Of a DNA stretch of 59,377 bases, positions 25,844 through 35,550 are shown piece by piece. Source of the stretch: Candidatus Sysuiplasma superficiale (lineage in GTDB: Archaea; Thermoplasmatota; Thermoplasmata; Sysuiplasmatales; Sysuiplasmataceae); contig JAGVSJ010000003.1 in assembly GCA_019720975.1 (NCBI GenBank), forward strand, positions 66,109-125,485, read 5' to 3'. The position numbers were made by a program, and so were the translations under genes. Every line of letters begins with the position of its first letter. Position 1 is the first letter of the stretch. Under the pieces are notes generated by a model. That model made no database searches. It saw nothing but the letters and a program-made list of their open reading frames with translations, and was not told where the DNA came from.

Positions 25844-26545
25844 TCAGAACACTTCGGACCCGGAGTGCACAATTATGCCTTCTCGTGAAATGCTGTAGGG
25901 CCTTATGCGCCTTGAATGCCCTATGCCTCTCATCTTCACTATTCGTAGTGTGAGCTGCTGTTCGCTTCCATCTCTTGATTCTATGCTCTGCAGGTATATG
26001 ACGCCGTCCACTGTGTATTCGACCATTCCGTCTCTGGAGGAAGAAGGATGATTTTCGTTGACCTCGGAGGTCAGCATTGCTCCTGCGCCAGTCTGTCTTA
26101 TCAGCTTGCAGAGATTGAAGAGGACGGCTCTCCTTTCGTTTGCATCCTCGTAGAGCATGGTGAGAAGGGAGACGGAGTCTATCACAATCCTGCCCGCGCC
26201 AAAATTTTTGATGAATGAAGGAAATTCGCTCCTGACCCTTTCTATTGCTGATCTTGCGTCGGAGGGTTCCAGCTTTATGATTGAGAGGGATGAGGAATCA
26301 ATGTACCGCTGCAGATCCCATCCGTAAGTCATCGCATTTTTCAGAATGGACCTCTCGTCCTCTTCAAGCGATATGTAAATGCACTTCTCGCCGGAAGAAA
26401 GCCCCTTCAAAACATACTGCAGGCTCATTGTCGTCTTTCCGGTACCAAAGGATCCGAGCACCGCAACTATTGAACCTGCAGGAAAACCGCCGCCAAGCAT
26501 TTCGTCCAGACCATCTATACCTGTGCTCTGAAGAGGCAGCATCAT
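25844..26545 (-). CDS. RecA/KaiC-like ATPase (RAD55 type), active
   Basis: A 233-residue single-domain RecA-superfamily ATPase. TGIDGLDEMLGGGFPAGS is the family opening, GSFGTGKTTM (about residues 32-41) is a complete Walker A, SLEEDE holds the catalytic glutamates, and GRIVIDSVS (about 118-126) is Walker B. Such KaiC-like proteins in archaea act in signalling and motility rather than DNA repair. It overlaps by 4 bp (ATGA) the upstream gene, which is a related protein with a broken Walker A; the two may form a mixed ring with one active and one structural subunit. Precise role unknown. Confidence 0.88.
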   Translation of the reverse strand: MMLPLQSTGIDGLDEMLGGGFPAGSIVAVLGSFGTGKTTMSLQYVLKGLSSGEKCIYISLEEDERSILKNAMTYGWDLQRYIDSSSLSIIKLEPSDARSAIERVRSEFPSFIKNFGAGRIVIDSVSLLTMLYEDANERRAVLFNLCKLIRQTGAGAMLTSEVNENHPSSSRDGMVEYTVDGVIYLQSIESRDGSEQQLTLRIVKMRGIGHSRRIRPYSISREGIIVHSGSEVF

Positions 26546-27381
26546 ATCCTCTCTGCATCTATGACTACAAGGCCGCTCTGGGAAGTCAGTGTCGTCGCAA
26601 ACCTTGCTATCCGCTGCTCATCAAGATGCGGCATCAGACTGACAAATTTTGCGACGTAGATGTATCGCTGTCTCTTGCTGCTGGTGGAATTTCTGCTCCA
26701 TTCGAACACAAAAACACCGTCAACGCTGTCAATTATCATCTGCTCCTTACGTTTTTCCAGTATGCCTGAGGTCAGCAGAACATAGATTATACCCTTCCAC
26801 TTCTTCGACATTCTCTGGATCCCCCTGAGCATAGCCACAACATCCATGATGTCGAAGCTCTCATTTATGACCAGATCCGTAAGGGAATCTATTATGATGA
26901 AACTGCCCTGTGCCTCCCTGTCGAGGAAATCCACTATCGAATCAATGAGCGTTTTGCCGTCCGTCCTCAGAAATGGCGCGCCGCTCCTGACCCATGAAGG
27001 AGGTACAACCGACTTTTCGAAGTAATATTCCGACAAATCTGTGAACTCCACGTTTCGCTCAAAGGCTGAATGAAACTCTTCATTAAATGAGAAAAGTATC
27101 TCCTGCAGTATCTCCTCCTTCGGTTTGAAGAATGTAATGTAATGCATCCTCTCCGGCAGTCTGCCGGAAGCACCAATGTCCCCCATCAGATACCTGGATG
27201 ATTCAGGTCTCTCCTTCGCAAGAGAGAGCTTCGCTGCAGATGTGTATGCAAATTCCACAAAACCGCTTCCGACATCCCCCAGAAGAAGGACAACGGAACC
27301 GGGCGGCAACCCTCCGTCAAGTATCGAATCGAAATCAGAAACACCAGTGGGTATTCTGCTTTCGCGTGCATCCGATCCCAT
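26542..27381 (-). CDS. RecA/KaiC-like protein with degenerate Walker A
   Basis: A 279-residue relative of the gene after it, with the opening TGVSDFDSILDGGLPPGS, but the P-loop reads GDVGSGFVEF (about residues 34-43), lacking the lysine and Ser/Thr needed to bind nucleotide phosphate. A Walker B-like strand FIIIDSLTDL remains. It is therefore probably unable to hydrolyse ATP and may be a structural or sensing partner. It leads the two-gene operon; TATA-like AGATTAATC near 27408-27416 precedes the ATG at leaderless spacing. The promoter region is shared with the divergent giant repeat gene. Confidence 0.82.
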   Translation of the reverse strand: MGSDARESRIPTGVSDFDSILDGGLPPGSVVLLLGDVGSGFVEFAYTSAAKLSLAKERPESSRYLMGDIGASGRLPERMHYITFFKPKEEILQEILFSFNEEFHSAFERNVEFTDLSEYYFEKSVVPPSWVRSGAPFLRTDGKTLIDSIVDFLDREAQGSFIIIDSLTDLVINESFDIMDVVAMLRGIQRMSKKWKGIIYVLLTSGILEKRKEQMIIDSVDGVFVFEWSRNSTSSKRQRYIYVAKFVSLMPHLDEQRIARFATTLTSQSGLVVIDAERI

Positions 27382-27621
27382 ATTTGATGAATACGGGACT
27401 GTCTGATTAATCTTTTCTTCAGGTGAAGGGAGTGCACGGGGAAAATGTTCCGGCAGAAGAGGATGTGCTTCAGGAGCTCAGCCGCCGGAACGTGAAAATC
27501 AGTCAAAGTAATCATGTCAGCATATTTATACGGAAATAGGGGAAATCGAGCATGCGGTGAACTCCCGCTTCAGATATGGCAGTCTGGTGATAGTCATTTG
27601 AGTGGTAACTATTTTGGCAAC

Positions 27622-30600
27622 ATGAAGCTCGGCAAGCAGCTTGCCGAGAAGGCGAGAGAGATAGCGCAGGAGAAGGAGGAAGCGGAAGGCAAGATCAACG
27701 AAATCGGAGAACTGTCTCAGATGTGCCAGAGGCTAGGTTTCTCATCCCCTGCATTTGAAGCAGGTTCAAAGAACGCACGTGATAGATTCGACGCCAAGGA
27801 CTACAGGTCATGCGTCGCCGAAGCAACCCGAGTGATTGCACTGCTGCATGAGGAACTTCAGAAGTTGTTCTTCTCCAGAATAGAGTCGACGCAGCACATA
27901 TTTGACTTCATACGTTCCAGATCGGCGGATGCAGTAGAGATAGGCGGAGCAATAGGCCAGGTCAGGGCGCTTGTTGCTGACATGGAATATGAAAGGGCAA
28001 ACAACATGATCTCTGAACTGTGGTCAAAGCAGGAAAGGAGTCTTTCCGAGCTATATGCGTCAGAGTTCTCGAAGGTACAGCGCACCCTTGTGGAGGCAAG
28101 ATCCCACGGGCTCGCAATTGAGGGCGTGGACGGCCTTCTCTCGAGTGCAAGGAATGAAATGAATGCTGGAGGGTATGAAAGCGCCTTCAGGTTGCTTGAT
28201 GAAGCTGGCAAGTCAATTGTCCTGCAGTTCAGAAGGGATGTGGACTCCCAGATCAAGGAAATAACTGGCAGGATCGAGATATGCAGAATGTTCGGCCTGG
28301 GTATTTCATCAATCAGGGAAAGGCTTGACTCAATCCAGTCGATGCCGGCTGAGGCAAAGTTCGGCGAGATAGAATCCCTTCTTCTCTCGCTCAAAAGGGA
28401 TGTTGATCAGAGGCTCAGGAGGGCATTTGAGGTCAACATCAAGACGATAAGGAACGAACTCGGTACTGGTCAGTTGAACGAAAACGTATCGGCATCAGCC
28501 TCCCTGCGGTTGAAGGAAATAGAGGAGTTGACATCGAGCGGAGAATTTGAAAAGGCATACTCTCTTCTGAAATCGTTCGAAGGCGACCTGGAAAAGGCGA
28601 AATATGACTTCATAGCAAGGATACTTTACAACAGCAAAAAATACATTGCAGACGCATTCAAGAATGGAGCAGACCTCACAGCAATCAATGCACGAATGAA
28701 TGAAGTGAGGGAGCTCGTCAAAAGACGCAGGTTCGAAGAAGCTGTCAGGATGGCAGAAAGGGCAAATGAGGAGGCAAGGGAACTCTTTGAGAAAGTGAAC
28801 CGTGCATCAGCACTGTATTCGAAGATGGAAGGCGAATATGCAGTGCTGACCAATATCATAAGCAATTCAGTTGACATCAGCATACGCTATGCAGATGCAA
28901 GACGTAAATTCGAGGAAAAAAAATTCGATGAGTTCATTGCCGAATCCACTTCCCTCATTGAGAGCATGCACGGCATGCTCGAAACCTTTTCGACAAGCCA
29001 GGTGGATGCACTTGACAGGAAGATTTCGGCCCTTGAATATCTGGGCGCGGAGACACTGGAACTCAACGAGCGTCTTGAAAATGCAATATCCCTTGTCCGA
29101 AATTCAGAGTACAACAGATGCCTCGAGATAACTGGGAAGATGGACAGGGATATAGATGAGATGCTGATGAAGCTGAATGGCAGCTGGATAGAAAGGGCGA
29201 GCGCCGCAACAGAAAAGGCAGAAGGAAGCATGAAGGAGCGTTTCACGAAGCTCCTGAGGGAGGCCAGCGAACTGCGTTCGGGCCAGAATTATTTCCGGTC
29301 GGCATGCACAGCAAAGGACATTGTTGACTGGGCTACAAACGGTAATGTATTCAGGGCACAGTCACTCATACAGAGAACGAGGCGCCTTCTATCAATCTTT
29401 CCCGATATAAAGAGCAGTTCAGCGTCAAGCATGCTTGAGAACGCGGAAAGGATGCTGTCAATTGACGTGGAATCATCCCTGAAATCAGCGGGGGAGGCGC
29501 ATGATATCGTATACGGTCTCATCACCAATCGTTTTGTAAAGGTGATGTCAGAGCTGATGAACATGGTCTCCACTTCGCGCAGAAAGAAGATTGAGATTGG
29601 TTACGGTTACAACCTCATAGGAAGGGCGAGGGCAGCGCTCAAATTCGAGGACTTCGAGACGGCAGGCAGAATGGCTTCCCTGGCAAAGGATGAAATTGAG
29701 GGAAAGCTCAGGAGCGTTGAGGAAATAGAGCAGAACATGGAGAAGGCTGAGAAGCTCAGCATCGAATCAAGGAAGCTCAACATACCGATAGAAGGGCTCG
29801 ATGAAAAGCTCGAAGCTGCCAGGAGCGCATTGAAGCGCTTCGACTACCAGTCGGCAGGGAGAGTAATAGGTGAGGCACTTGAGATGGAGGACAGGGGACT
29901 TGCATCGTATCTTGCGCCGAAAGAAGTTCTCAGCGTGAAGTCGCTTCTTCAGCTGATGCAGTCACTCTCCCTTGATTCGTCAGATTTCGAGGGCAGAAGG
30001 TCCGAAATAACTGCGATGATGCGCGAAAGAAGGCACTATGACGCGCTGATCCTCGCGAGGAAGACACTGCAGGACATAGAGGCTGTCCTTCAGAACGCAC
30101 TGGACAGTGCAATACGTTCGGTGGAGGCAGAAAGTTCAAGGGCTGAGGTCGAGGGCATAGATGTGAAACCGGTTGAATCCAGGCTGGAAAGGGCAAGGGA
30201 GCTTCTTTCCAAGAGACAGTACGAACAGGCGTACAGCAGCGTCTCACTTGCAGACAAGGAGCTGAACTTCTCGAGGAACGCCGTTGCGGAGGCATCTGCC
30301 GCCATAGAAGGTGCTACCAGATTCGTTGAAAAACTGGACGAACTTGGCATCATAGACAGCACAGCTGTCGGAATGCTGAAACAGGCAAGAACACTTCTGA
30401 GCAATGAGCAGCACCTGCTTTCTCTCCAGACGTCACAGAAATGCACTGAACTCTGTGTCGAAGCACTCAGAAAGAAGGGCGAAAGGATCCTGCAGGAGTG
30501 TTCGGACAGCATGATTCCGCTGCTCGCTGATGATGCAGCGGCCTCCATCCTGCAGCGCATTGAATCCCTCAGGGCCGCCATTGCCGAAGGGAAACCGGAG

Positions 30601-32013
30601 GCTGCTGATGAACTGCTCTATCTGAAGGAACTCAATGATAAGCTCCGTCTTCAGAAGGAGATGGCCGAAAGGACACTTGATGTTACAGTGGCAAAGATAC
30701 GTTCTGCGGGGGAACAGGGGGTGGATACAGCACCGCTCAAGGAGGAGGCCGAGTACATGCGCTCCCTCCTTTCCGGCAGGCGGTACGGTGAGGTGATTGA
30801 AAGAGGCCTAAGGGTGGAGCAGGCTGTGGACGACATGCTCTCGGAGGCCCGGCGGCTGAGCGAGAGAGTTGATGCATTTGAAAAGAGGATTAACGGCTAT
30901 GCGGAACTCGGCATCCCGATGGACGGATACAGGGAAAAGATCGGGGCGGCGCGCGAGCTTATATCAAGTGGAAAAGTGCAGGAGGGCCGTTCACTTCTTT
31001 CAGAGGCTGAGAAGGGAACAGAGGAGATGCTTAACAAACTGTGCATATCAACAATCAATGCGCTTGAAGGCGCAACAAAGGCGGCTGACGAACTTGGGAT
31101 CGAATTCAGGCCTGGTCTTGTGGAACAGGCCAGGGAGTATGCCGTTGCTGGAAAGGCGGCGGAATCGCTTTCAATAAGCTACCCTGCTCTCAAGGATGTC
31201 TCATTCATGCTGCTCGAAACGCTTCAGGCCGCCTTCAACCGGGCGGTCCAGGGCATTGATTATCCAGAAAACCTGAAGAAGGATGCTCTGACAAGGATTG
31301 AATCGCTTGTTTCAAAGCAGATGTATGACGATGCAGTTGTTTATCTGCGCGAAGTCAGGGAAAATGCAGCCCGTAAGGCAGAAATCTTCAGGGCACTTGA
31401 ACCCATCAGGAACGAAACGTCCAGTCTTTCACGTGAATTCAGAAATGCTGGCATTAACATAAGGGGAATGGAAATGCGGTTGAATTCAATCTTTTCGGAA
31501 CTGCCGGACAGTTCGGTCACACAGGCACAGCAGATACTTGAGGAAATGAAGCGGTTGAAAAAGTCCCTCCTCCCTGCGATAAAGGTTGACGTATCATCGC
31601 AGAACGGAATGCCGGCACTGCGCATAATGAACAGCGGGAAGGCTGTTGCTCTGAATGTAACCTCGAGTATCAGGGGCAAAACATTCAACATGAATGAGTC
31701 ACTTGGAAATCTGAAACCAGGGGAAGCAAGGGTGCTGAGCATTTCCCCCGGCTCATCCGGTGAAATCTCAGTGGAGATAAAGTCAGGAAGTCCTCTGGGC
31801 GATGGAGAACACACATTCACAGCGCATTTCAGAATGGAAGGCGGCAGGCTCAGCCCAATTCACATATGTGCCTACTGCAGGGGAAAGATAAAAGACGGTG
31901 TCGGTGTCTATTCCTGCGAATGCGGCAGAGAATACCACATTCCTTGTTCAGAAAGGGTTGAGAGATGTGAATGCGGGCGCACAGTGGAAAGTGGCCTGGG
32001 AAGGCACACTTGA
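27622..32013 (+). CDS. Giant helical-repeat protein with Ig-like domain and C-terminal C4HC3 zinc finger
   Basis: About 1463 residues. Roughly residues 1-1300 are tandem helical hairpin units of about 80 residues, each with a pattern like L-x2-A-R-x2-L-x2-G-x-Y/F-x2-A-x3-A (e.g. GEFEKAYSLLKSFE, RRFEEAVRMAERANEEA, RQYEQAYSSVSLADKEL). Next comes a beta domain (about 1315-1405) resembling NEW3/CARDB folds (ALRIMNSGKAVALNVTSSI). The end has ICAYC, YSCECGREYHIPC and CECG: spacing C-x2-C-x12-C-x-C-x4-H-x2-C-x6-C-x-C, a C4HC3 treble-clef-like finger. No membrane segment is seen. ATG at 27622 begins the repeat; TTG at 27598 is the alternative. It is a large cytoplasmic scaffold of unknown role, divergent from two RecA-like genes. 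Confidence 0.82.
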   Translation: MKLGKQLAEKAREIAQEKEEAEGKINEIGELSQMCQRLGFSSPAFEAGSKNARDRFDAKDYRSCVAEATRVIALLHEELQKLFFSRIESTQHIFDFIRSRSADAVEIGGAIGQVRALVADMEYERANNMISELWSKQERSLSELYASEFSKVQRTLVEARSHGLAIEGVDGLLSSARNEMNAGGYESAFRLLDEAGKSIVLQFRRDVDSQIKEITGRIEICRMFGLGISSIRERLDSIQSMPAEAKFGEIESLLLSLKRDVDQRLRRAFEVNIKTIRNELGTGQLNENVSASASLRLKEIEELTSSGEFEKAYSLLKSFEGDLEKAKYDFIARILYNSKKYIADAFKNGADLTAINARMNEVRELVKRRRFEEAVRMAERANEEARELFEKVNRASALYSKMEGEYAVLTNIISNSVDISIRYADARRKFEEKKFDEFIAESTSLIESMHGMLETFSTSQVDALDRKISALEYLGAETLELNERLENAISLVRNSEYNRCLEITGKMDRDIDEMLMKLNGSWIERASAATEKAEGSMKERFTKLLREASELRSGQNYFRSACTAKDIVDWATNGNVFRAQSLIQRTRRLLSIFPDIKSSSASSMLENAERMLSIDVESSLKSAGEAHDIVYGLITNRFVKVMSELMNMVSTSRRKKIEIGYGYNLIGRARAALKFEDFETAGRMASLAKDEIEGKLRSVEEIEQNMEKAEKLSIESRKLNIPIEGLDEKLEAARSALKRFDYQSAGRVIGEALEMEDRGLASYLAPKEVLSVKSLLQLMQSLSLDSSDFEGRRSEITAMMRERRHYDALILARKTLQDIEAVLQNALDSAIRSVEAESSRAEVEGIDVKPVESRLERARELLSKRQYEQAYSSVSLADKELNFSRNAVAEASAAIEGATRFVEKLDELGIIDSTAVGMLKQARTLLSNEQHLLSLQTSQKCTELCVEALRKKGERILQECSDSMIPLLADDAAASILQRIESLRAAIAEGKPEAADELLYLKELNDKLRLQKEMAERTLDVTVAKIRSAGEQGVDTAPLKEEAEYMRSLLSGRRYGEVIERGLRVEQAVDDMLSEARRLSERVDAFEKRINGYAELGIPMDGYREKIGAARELISSGKVQEGRSLLSEAEKGTEEMLNKLCISTINALEGATKAADELGIEFRPGLVEQAREYAVAGKAAESLSISYPALKDVSFMLLETLQAAFNRAVQGIDYPENLKKDALTRIESLVSKQMYDDAVVYLREVRENAARKAEIFRALEPIRNETSSLSREFRNAGINIRGMEMRLNSIFSELPDSSVTQAQQILEEMKRLKKSLLPAIKVDVSSQNGMPALRIMNSGKAVALNVTSSIRGKTFNMNESLGNLKPGEARVLSISPGSSGEISVEIKSGSPLGDGEHTFTAHFRMEGGRLSPIHICAYCRGKIKDGVGVYSCECGREYHIPCSERVERCECGRTVESGLGRHT

Positions 32014-32035
32014 TGCGTCAAACCGCCATCATAAT

Positions 32036-32566
32036 TTATATCTCACTGTAGAGTGGATGGAACGATCTCATCCTCTTCCATATTTCATCCATGTCGCCGC
32101 TCCTCACATCTTCAAAGAGCGTTTTCGCCATCTTGAGCCTTCTTTCCTCAACAGCTGTCATCTCTTCAGGAACCTTTCCGAAGGTCGAAGTCGCAACCTC
32201 CGAACCAAGCATGAATGAGAAAAGATATGCCGATCTCCTCACATGCGAAGGGCTTGTGACAACAATCAGGCGTTCAAAATCCACATGGCTCAGTATTGAG
32301 ACGCTGAAATAGGCATTCCCAATTGTGTCAAGGCTCCTGTTCTCCAGTATGGAAGGAATGGAAACTTCGCTGAAATCTGTTTCGTAGACACGGTGCATTA
32401 TGGAAGCTTCGCTCTCAATTGACGCAGTCCTGCCGCCGGAGAAGAGCAACAGGCTGCTCCCTTCCTGCATTGCTACTTCCACACCATGCCTGACCCTCTT
32501 CCGCATTTCAGATGTGGGTCTGTTCCCGTCAGGTCTGCATCCCAGGACGACAACAACGGTGAGCAC
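32036..32566 (-). CDS. YdcF/SanA-like protein (DUF218)
   Basis: A 176-residue Rossmann-like protein of the DUF218 family. VVVVLGCRP (about residues 3-11) is the first strand and conserved glycine loop, LLLFSGGRTA (about 38-47) the second, ENRSLDTIGNAYFS the signature E-x-x-S-x-x-T-x-x-N helix, and LIVVTSPSHVRRSAYLF the last. Membrane-bound relatives in bacteria touch cell-wall precursors, but this form has no membrane segment. Its function is unknown. It converges with the giant repeat gene, with 22 bp between the stops. Confidence 0.85.
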   Translation of the reverse strand: MLTVVVVLGCRPDGNRPTSEMRKRVRHGVEVAMQEGSSLLLFSGGRTASIESEASIMHRVYETDFSEVSIPSILENRSLDTIGNAYFSVSILSHVDFERLIVVTSPSHVRRSAYLFSFMLGSEVATSTFGKVPEEMTAVEERRLKMAKTLFEDVRSGDMDEIWKRMRSFHPLYSEI

Positions 32567-32623
32567 GCATCGTCAAGCGACTTCAATTACAAAATTCTAT
32601 TTGTGAAACTGTTCGATGGGTGA

Positions 32624-33226
32624 TTATCTGACAAACTGGGGAAGGGACCTCATGAGTTCCGCAACCTTTCTGTTGACCTCATCGACGAACTTGGAATCTT
32701 TTATGGATTCGAGATTTACCTCCAGATTCTCGTAGGCACCTTTCAGCGCAGCCTCGGCGAGTATGCATCCGACCATTGCATCCGATCTGCTGTTCCTGTT
32801 TCCGTTGTCGGCCATGTAGTTAGCCATCCCCTGCAGTTCTGAGCATAGGTACATCACTTCAAGAGGCACCTCGCAGGCTTTCTTCAGTGCACTCTGTATC
32901 TTCTCATATCTCTTCAGTTTCTGCAGCTCGCTTTCCCTGGGCATGGAAAGCGCCCTCATGACAGCCTCGAAACTCCTCGCATCCCTGTCCGCCAGCCTGA
33001 GCAGCAAGTTGCGCACCTTCATGCAGCGACCGCGTATCTCAAGGATATTCTTTTTCACATGTTTGTACGATTCCTTTCCAATCGTCAGATTGCAGTCCAT
33101 TATGATGAGTGCAGCAGCAGCTGAACCGACTACAGCAGACGCTGAACCTCCGCCCGGTGTAGGCGAAGCGGAGGACAGCTCCCTGATGAATTCACCAACA
33201 CTCTTTTCAGCATATGTCAATTTCAT
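32624..33226 (-). CDS. Formiminotetrahydrofolate cyclodeaminase (FTCD C-domain type)
   Basis: A 200-residue helical enzyme that releases ammonia from 5-formiminotetrahydrofolate to give methenyl-THF, completing glutamate release from histidine. SPTPGGGSASAVVGSAAAALI (about residues 20-40) is the family's glycine-rich folate-binding motif, and the five-helix bundle with repeated Asp/Glu matches FchA/FTCD-C proteins. In vertebrates this activity is fused to the transferase; here it is a separate gene overlapping the transferase by 4 bp (ATGA). Bacterial FchA homologues can act as methenyl-THF cyclohydrolases, an alternative role. Confidence 0.87.
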   Translation of the reverse strand: MKLTYAEKSVGEFIRELSSASPTPGGGSASAVVGSAAAALIIMDCNLTIGKESYKHVKKNILEIRGRCMKVRNLLLRLADRDARSFEAVMRALSMPRESELQKLKRYEKIQSALKKACEVPLEVMYLCSELQGMANYMADNGNRNSRSDAMVGCILAEAALKGAYENLEVNLESIKDSKFVDEVNRKVAELMRSLPQFVR

Positions 33227-34143
33227 TCACCGCCCTCAGTAAGCAATCCGAGCAACTTGTATTCAATTATCTGGCTTTCATTGAATTCCATTAGCTTAAG
33301 TCTTTGCACAGCAGCCCTCGCAACCTCTGTAACAGGCAGCAGACCGACAATCTCGCTGCCATGTACCTCCACCCCTTCCCTCTCCGCCTCCCTGCTGACT
33401 GCATCGAACGCATCGGCAGCCGAAGTCCTTGAGAGGTCCGTAAGATTCATGGATACCTGCGCCATATTCTTCTCCTTTATAAAAAAACCAAGTGCCTTCA
33501 CTCCGGGCAACCCTCCATCCCTTTCCCTCACCTTCTTCGCTATCCTCTTCGCAACGGATACGTCCGCTGTCTGAAGATACACATTATATGCAACGAGTAC
33601 AGGTCTTGCGCCAACAACAGTCGCCCCAGCCGTTGGGTGCAATAACGGCTCACCAAAATCCGGCCTCCTTGAAGGATCGCTCACGATAGCCTCCTTCAGT
33701 CCTTCGTACTCTCCCTTTCTTATATCAGACAGATTCTTTCTGTCCTCCCTCTGTGCGGATCGTTCGTAGAGGTAAGTTGGTATCCTCAGCTCCGTCGCTA
33801 TCCTTTCGGCAACCCTTCTTGAAATAGCGATGCATTCCTCAATCGTGCTTCCCGAGAGCGGTATGAATGGTATTACGTCTGTCGCGCCGATTCTGGGGTG
33901 TTCGCCCCTGTGCCTGTTCATGTCTATGAGTTCCGCTGCTGTTTTGCATGCCTGGAACGCAGCCTCCTCAACGCTTGACGGGGGACCTGCGAAGGTGAGC
34001 ACGCTCCTGTTGTGAGATGCATCCATTTCGTAACCAAGAAACATAGTTCCTGCAACATTCCTGATGGACCGAATTATCCTGTCCACAGTATCCTTATTCC
34101 TTCCTTCACTGAAATTGGGTACGCATTCGACGAGTTTTGGCAC
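33223..34143 (-). CDS. ftcD: Glutamate formimidoyltransferase (FTCD N-domain type)
   Basis: This enzyme moves the formimino group from N-formimino-glutamate to tetrahydrofolate, yielding glutamate. The 306-residue protein begins ECVPNFSEGRNKDTVDRI (about residues 5-22), typical of the family, and GEHPRIGATDVIPFIPL (about 79-95) contains the catalytic histidine and the substrate loop. The second half (TAGATVVGARPVLVAYNVYL) is the folate-binding subdomain. It is translated together with the cyclodeaminase gene (4-bp overlap). hutH is 11 kb away in the window; hutU and hutI are not seen. Confidence 0.93.
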   Translation of the reverse strand: MPKLVECVPNFSEGRNKDTVDRIIRSIRNVAGTMFLGYEMDASHNRSVLTFAGPPSSVEEAAFQACKTAAELIDMNRHRGEHPRIGATDVIPFIPLSGSTIEECIAISRRVAERIATELRIPTYLYERSAQREDRKNLSDIRKGEYEGLKEAIVSDPSRRPDFGEPLLHPTAGATVVGARPVLVAYNVYLQTADVSVAKRIAKKVRERDGGLPGVKALGFFIKEKNMAQVSMNLTDLSRTSAADAFDAVSREAEREGVEVHGSEIVGLLPVTEVARAAVQRLKLMEFNESQIIEYKLLGLLTEGGE

Positions 34144-34195
34144 TTTCAGTCACCCCATGCGTGACAAACACACAACGGGGGTTGCCGTGAAACGT

Positions 34196-35344
34196 TCAAC
34201 CTGTTCTGCCTGCAATTTCCTCACCCTTCCAGGCAAGTGGTTCTGTGGACACAGGTGAAATGGAGAGAAGGGACTCCCTGATCCCTGCAACTATCTCCCT
34301 TACCTCAGCCGACTCATAGGTTTCAAGCTTTCCTGTATCTGCAAGTCTGGCTACAGACGGATCAAAAGGCATCCGCCCAAGTATCTTCAGCCTCGAGAGC
34401 ATCTCTGTCTCAACACCTGCATCATTAGGGTACATCTCAATCTTCTTCCCGCAGTGCGGGCATTTTATGTAACTCATGTTTTCCACAAGGCCCAGTACAG
34501 GTATCTTTGTAACACGGGCCATATCAAGAGCCTTCTCCACTATCATATGCGCAAGCGACTGCGGTGTGCTCACGACAACAATTCCGTCTAGCGGTATTGA
34601 CTGAAACACGGTCAGCTGTGCGTCACTCGTGCCCGGAGGAAGGTCGAGAAGGAGAAAATGCAGATTACCCCATTCAGTCTGTGAATAAAGCTGGTTTATT
34701 GCCCTTGTGACAAGCGGCCCTCTCCAGACTACTGCCTGTGTCTGTTTTTCCAGTATCAGGTTCATTGAAATAAGTTTGATGCCCTCGCGTGTTCTGGATG
34801 GTATGAGTGTCTTCTCTGTCGCCGCAGCCCTTCCCGATACACCCATGATTTTTGCCATGCTGGGGCCAGTTATGTCGGCGTCAAGTATTCCTACGGAGAA
34901 ACCCTCCTTTCTCAATTCAGATGCAATCAGTCCGGTTATCAGCGATTTTCCGACGCCCCCTTTTCCGGACACAATTGCGACAACGTGCTGTATGTTCATC
35001 TTTCCGTATCTGAAAATACCGGGTGCAACCTCTGTGGCACCCTCAGGTTTGCTCTGCTTTCTCATCTTCCGTAGTTCTTCCGAAAGTCTGAACTGCTCGT
35101 CCCTTGTCATCACACCCAGCTTCAGTTCAACCTCTTTAACACCGGGTTGCCGCATTATGATGTTCCTCACATCAGATTCGATGGTTTTCTGCAGCGGACA
35201 GCCCTGCACTGTGAGGGCTATCTCAACATACACCTTTTCCCCCTCGATACGGACTCCCCTGACCATGTTGAGATCAACAATACTCATCCCTATCTCCGGG
35301 TCCCTCACCGGTCTCAGCGCCTCAATGATATCCTTTTCATCCAA
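34196..35344 (-). CDS. Mrp/NBP35-family Fe-S carrier ATPase with N-terminal MIP18 (DUF59) domain
   Basis: A 382-residue P-loop protein that assembles and delivers iron-sulfur clusters. Residues 1-85 form a MIP18/DUF59 domain (RDPEIGMSIVDL, TVQGCPLQ). The deviant Walker A GKGGVGKSLITG (about residues 115-126) is typical of the MinD/Mrp group, DLPPGTSDAQ is the conserved switch, and the C-P-H-C pair (IKCPHCGKK) can bind the bridging cluster between two subunits. The start is TTG at 35344, with GGGAG upstream; ATGs nearby are out of frame. It is followed by about 50 bp before ftcD. Confidence 0.93.
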   Translation of the reverse strand: MDEKDIIEALRPVRDPEIGMSIVDLNMVRGVRIEGEKVYVEIALTVQGCPLQKTIESDVRNIIMRQPGVKEVELKLGVMTRDEQFRLSEELRKMRKQSKPEGATEVAPGIFRYGKMNIQHVVAIVSGKGGVGKSLITGLIASELRKEGFSVGILDADITGPSMAKIMGVSGRAAATEKTLIPSRTREGIKLISMNLILEKQTQAVVWRGPLVTRAINQLYSQTEWGNLHFLLLDLPPGTSDAQLTVFQSIPLDGIVVVSTPQSLAHMIVEKALDMARVTKIPVLGLVENMSYIKCPHCGKKIEMYPNDAGVETEMLSRLKILGRMPFDPSVARLADTGKLETYESAEVREIVAGIRESLLSISPVSTEPLAWKGEEIAGRTG

Positions 35345-35550
35345 TTGAGCATGCTCCCTCTATGTTTTGGCGTCAGTGTGGTCTTAAGATTGGCCTGTTA
35401 TTAATCCTTGTCTAACTTCCCCTTGTACAGCTGAAGCAGTATATTCCTGCCTGACCCTTTTCCACCAGTATCCCTCCATTCCCCCATCGGTCAAGGCGCA
35501 GAAATCCAATGACCAGAACTGTTCATGCCACTCCATGCAGAGTTGCAGCC

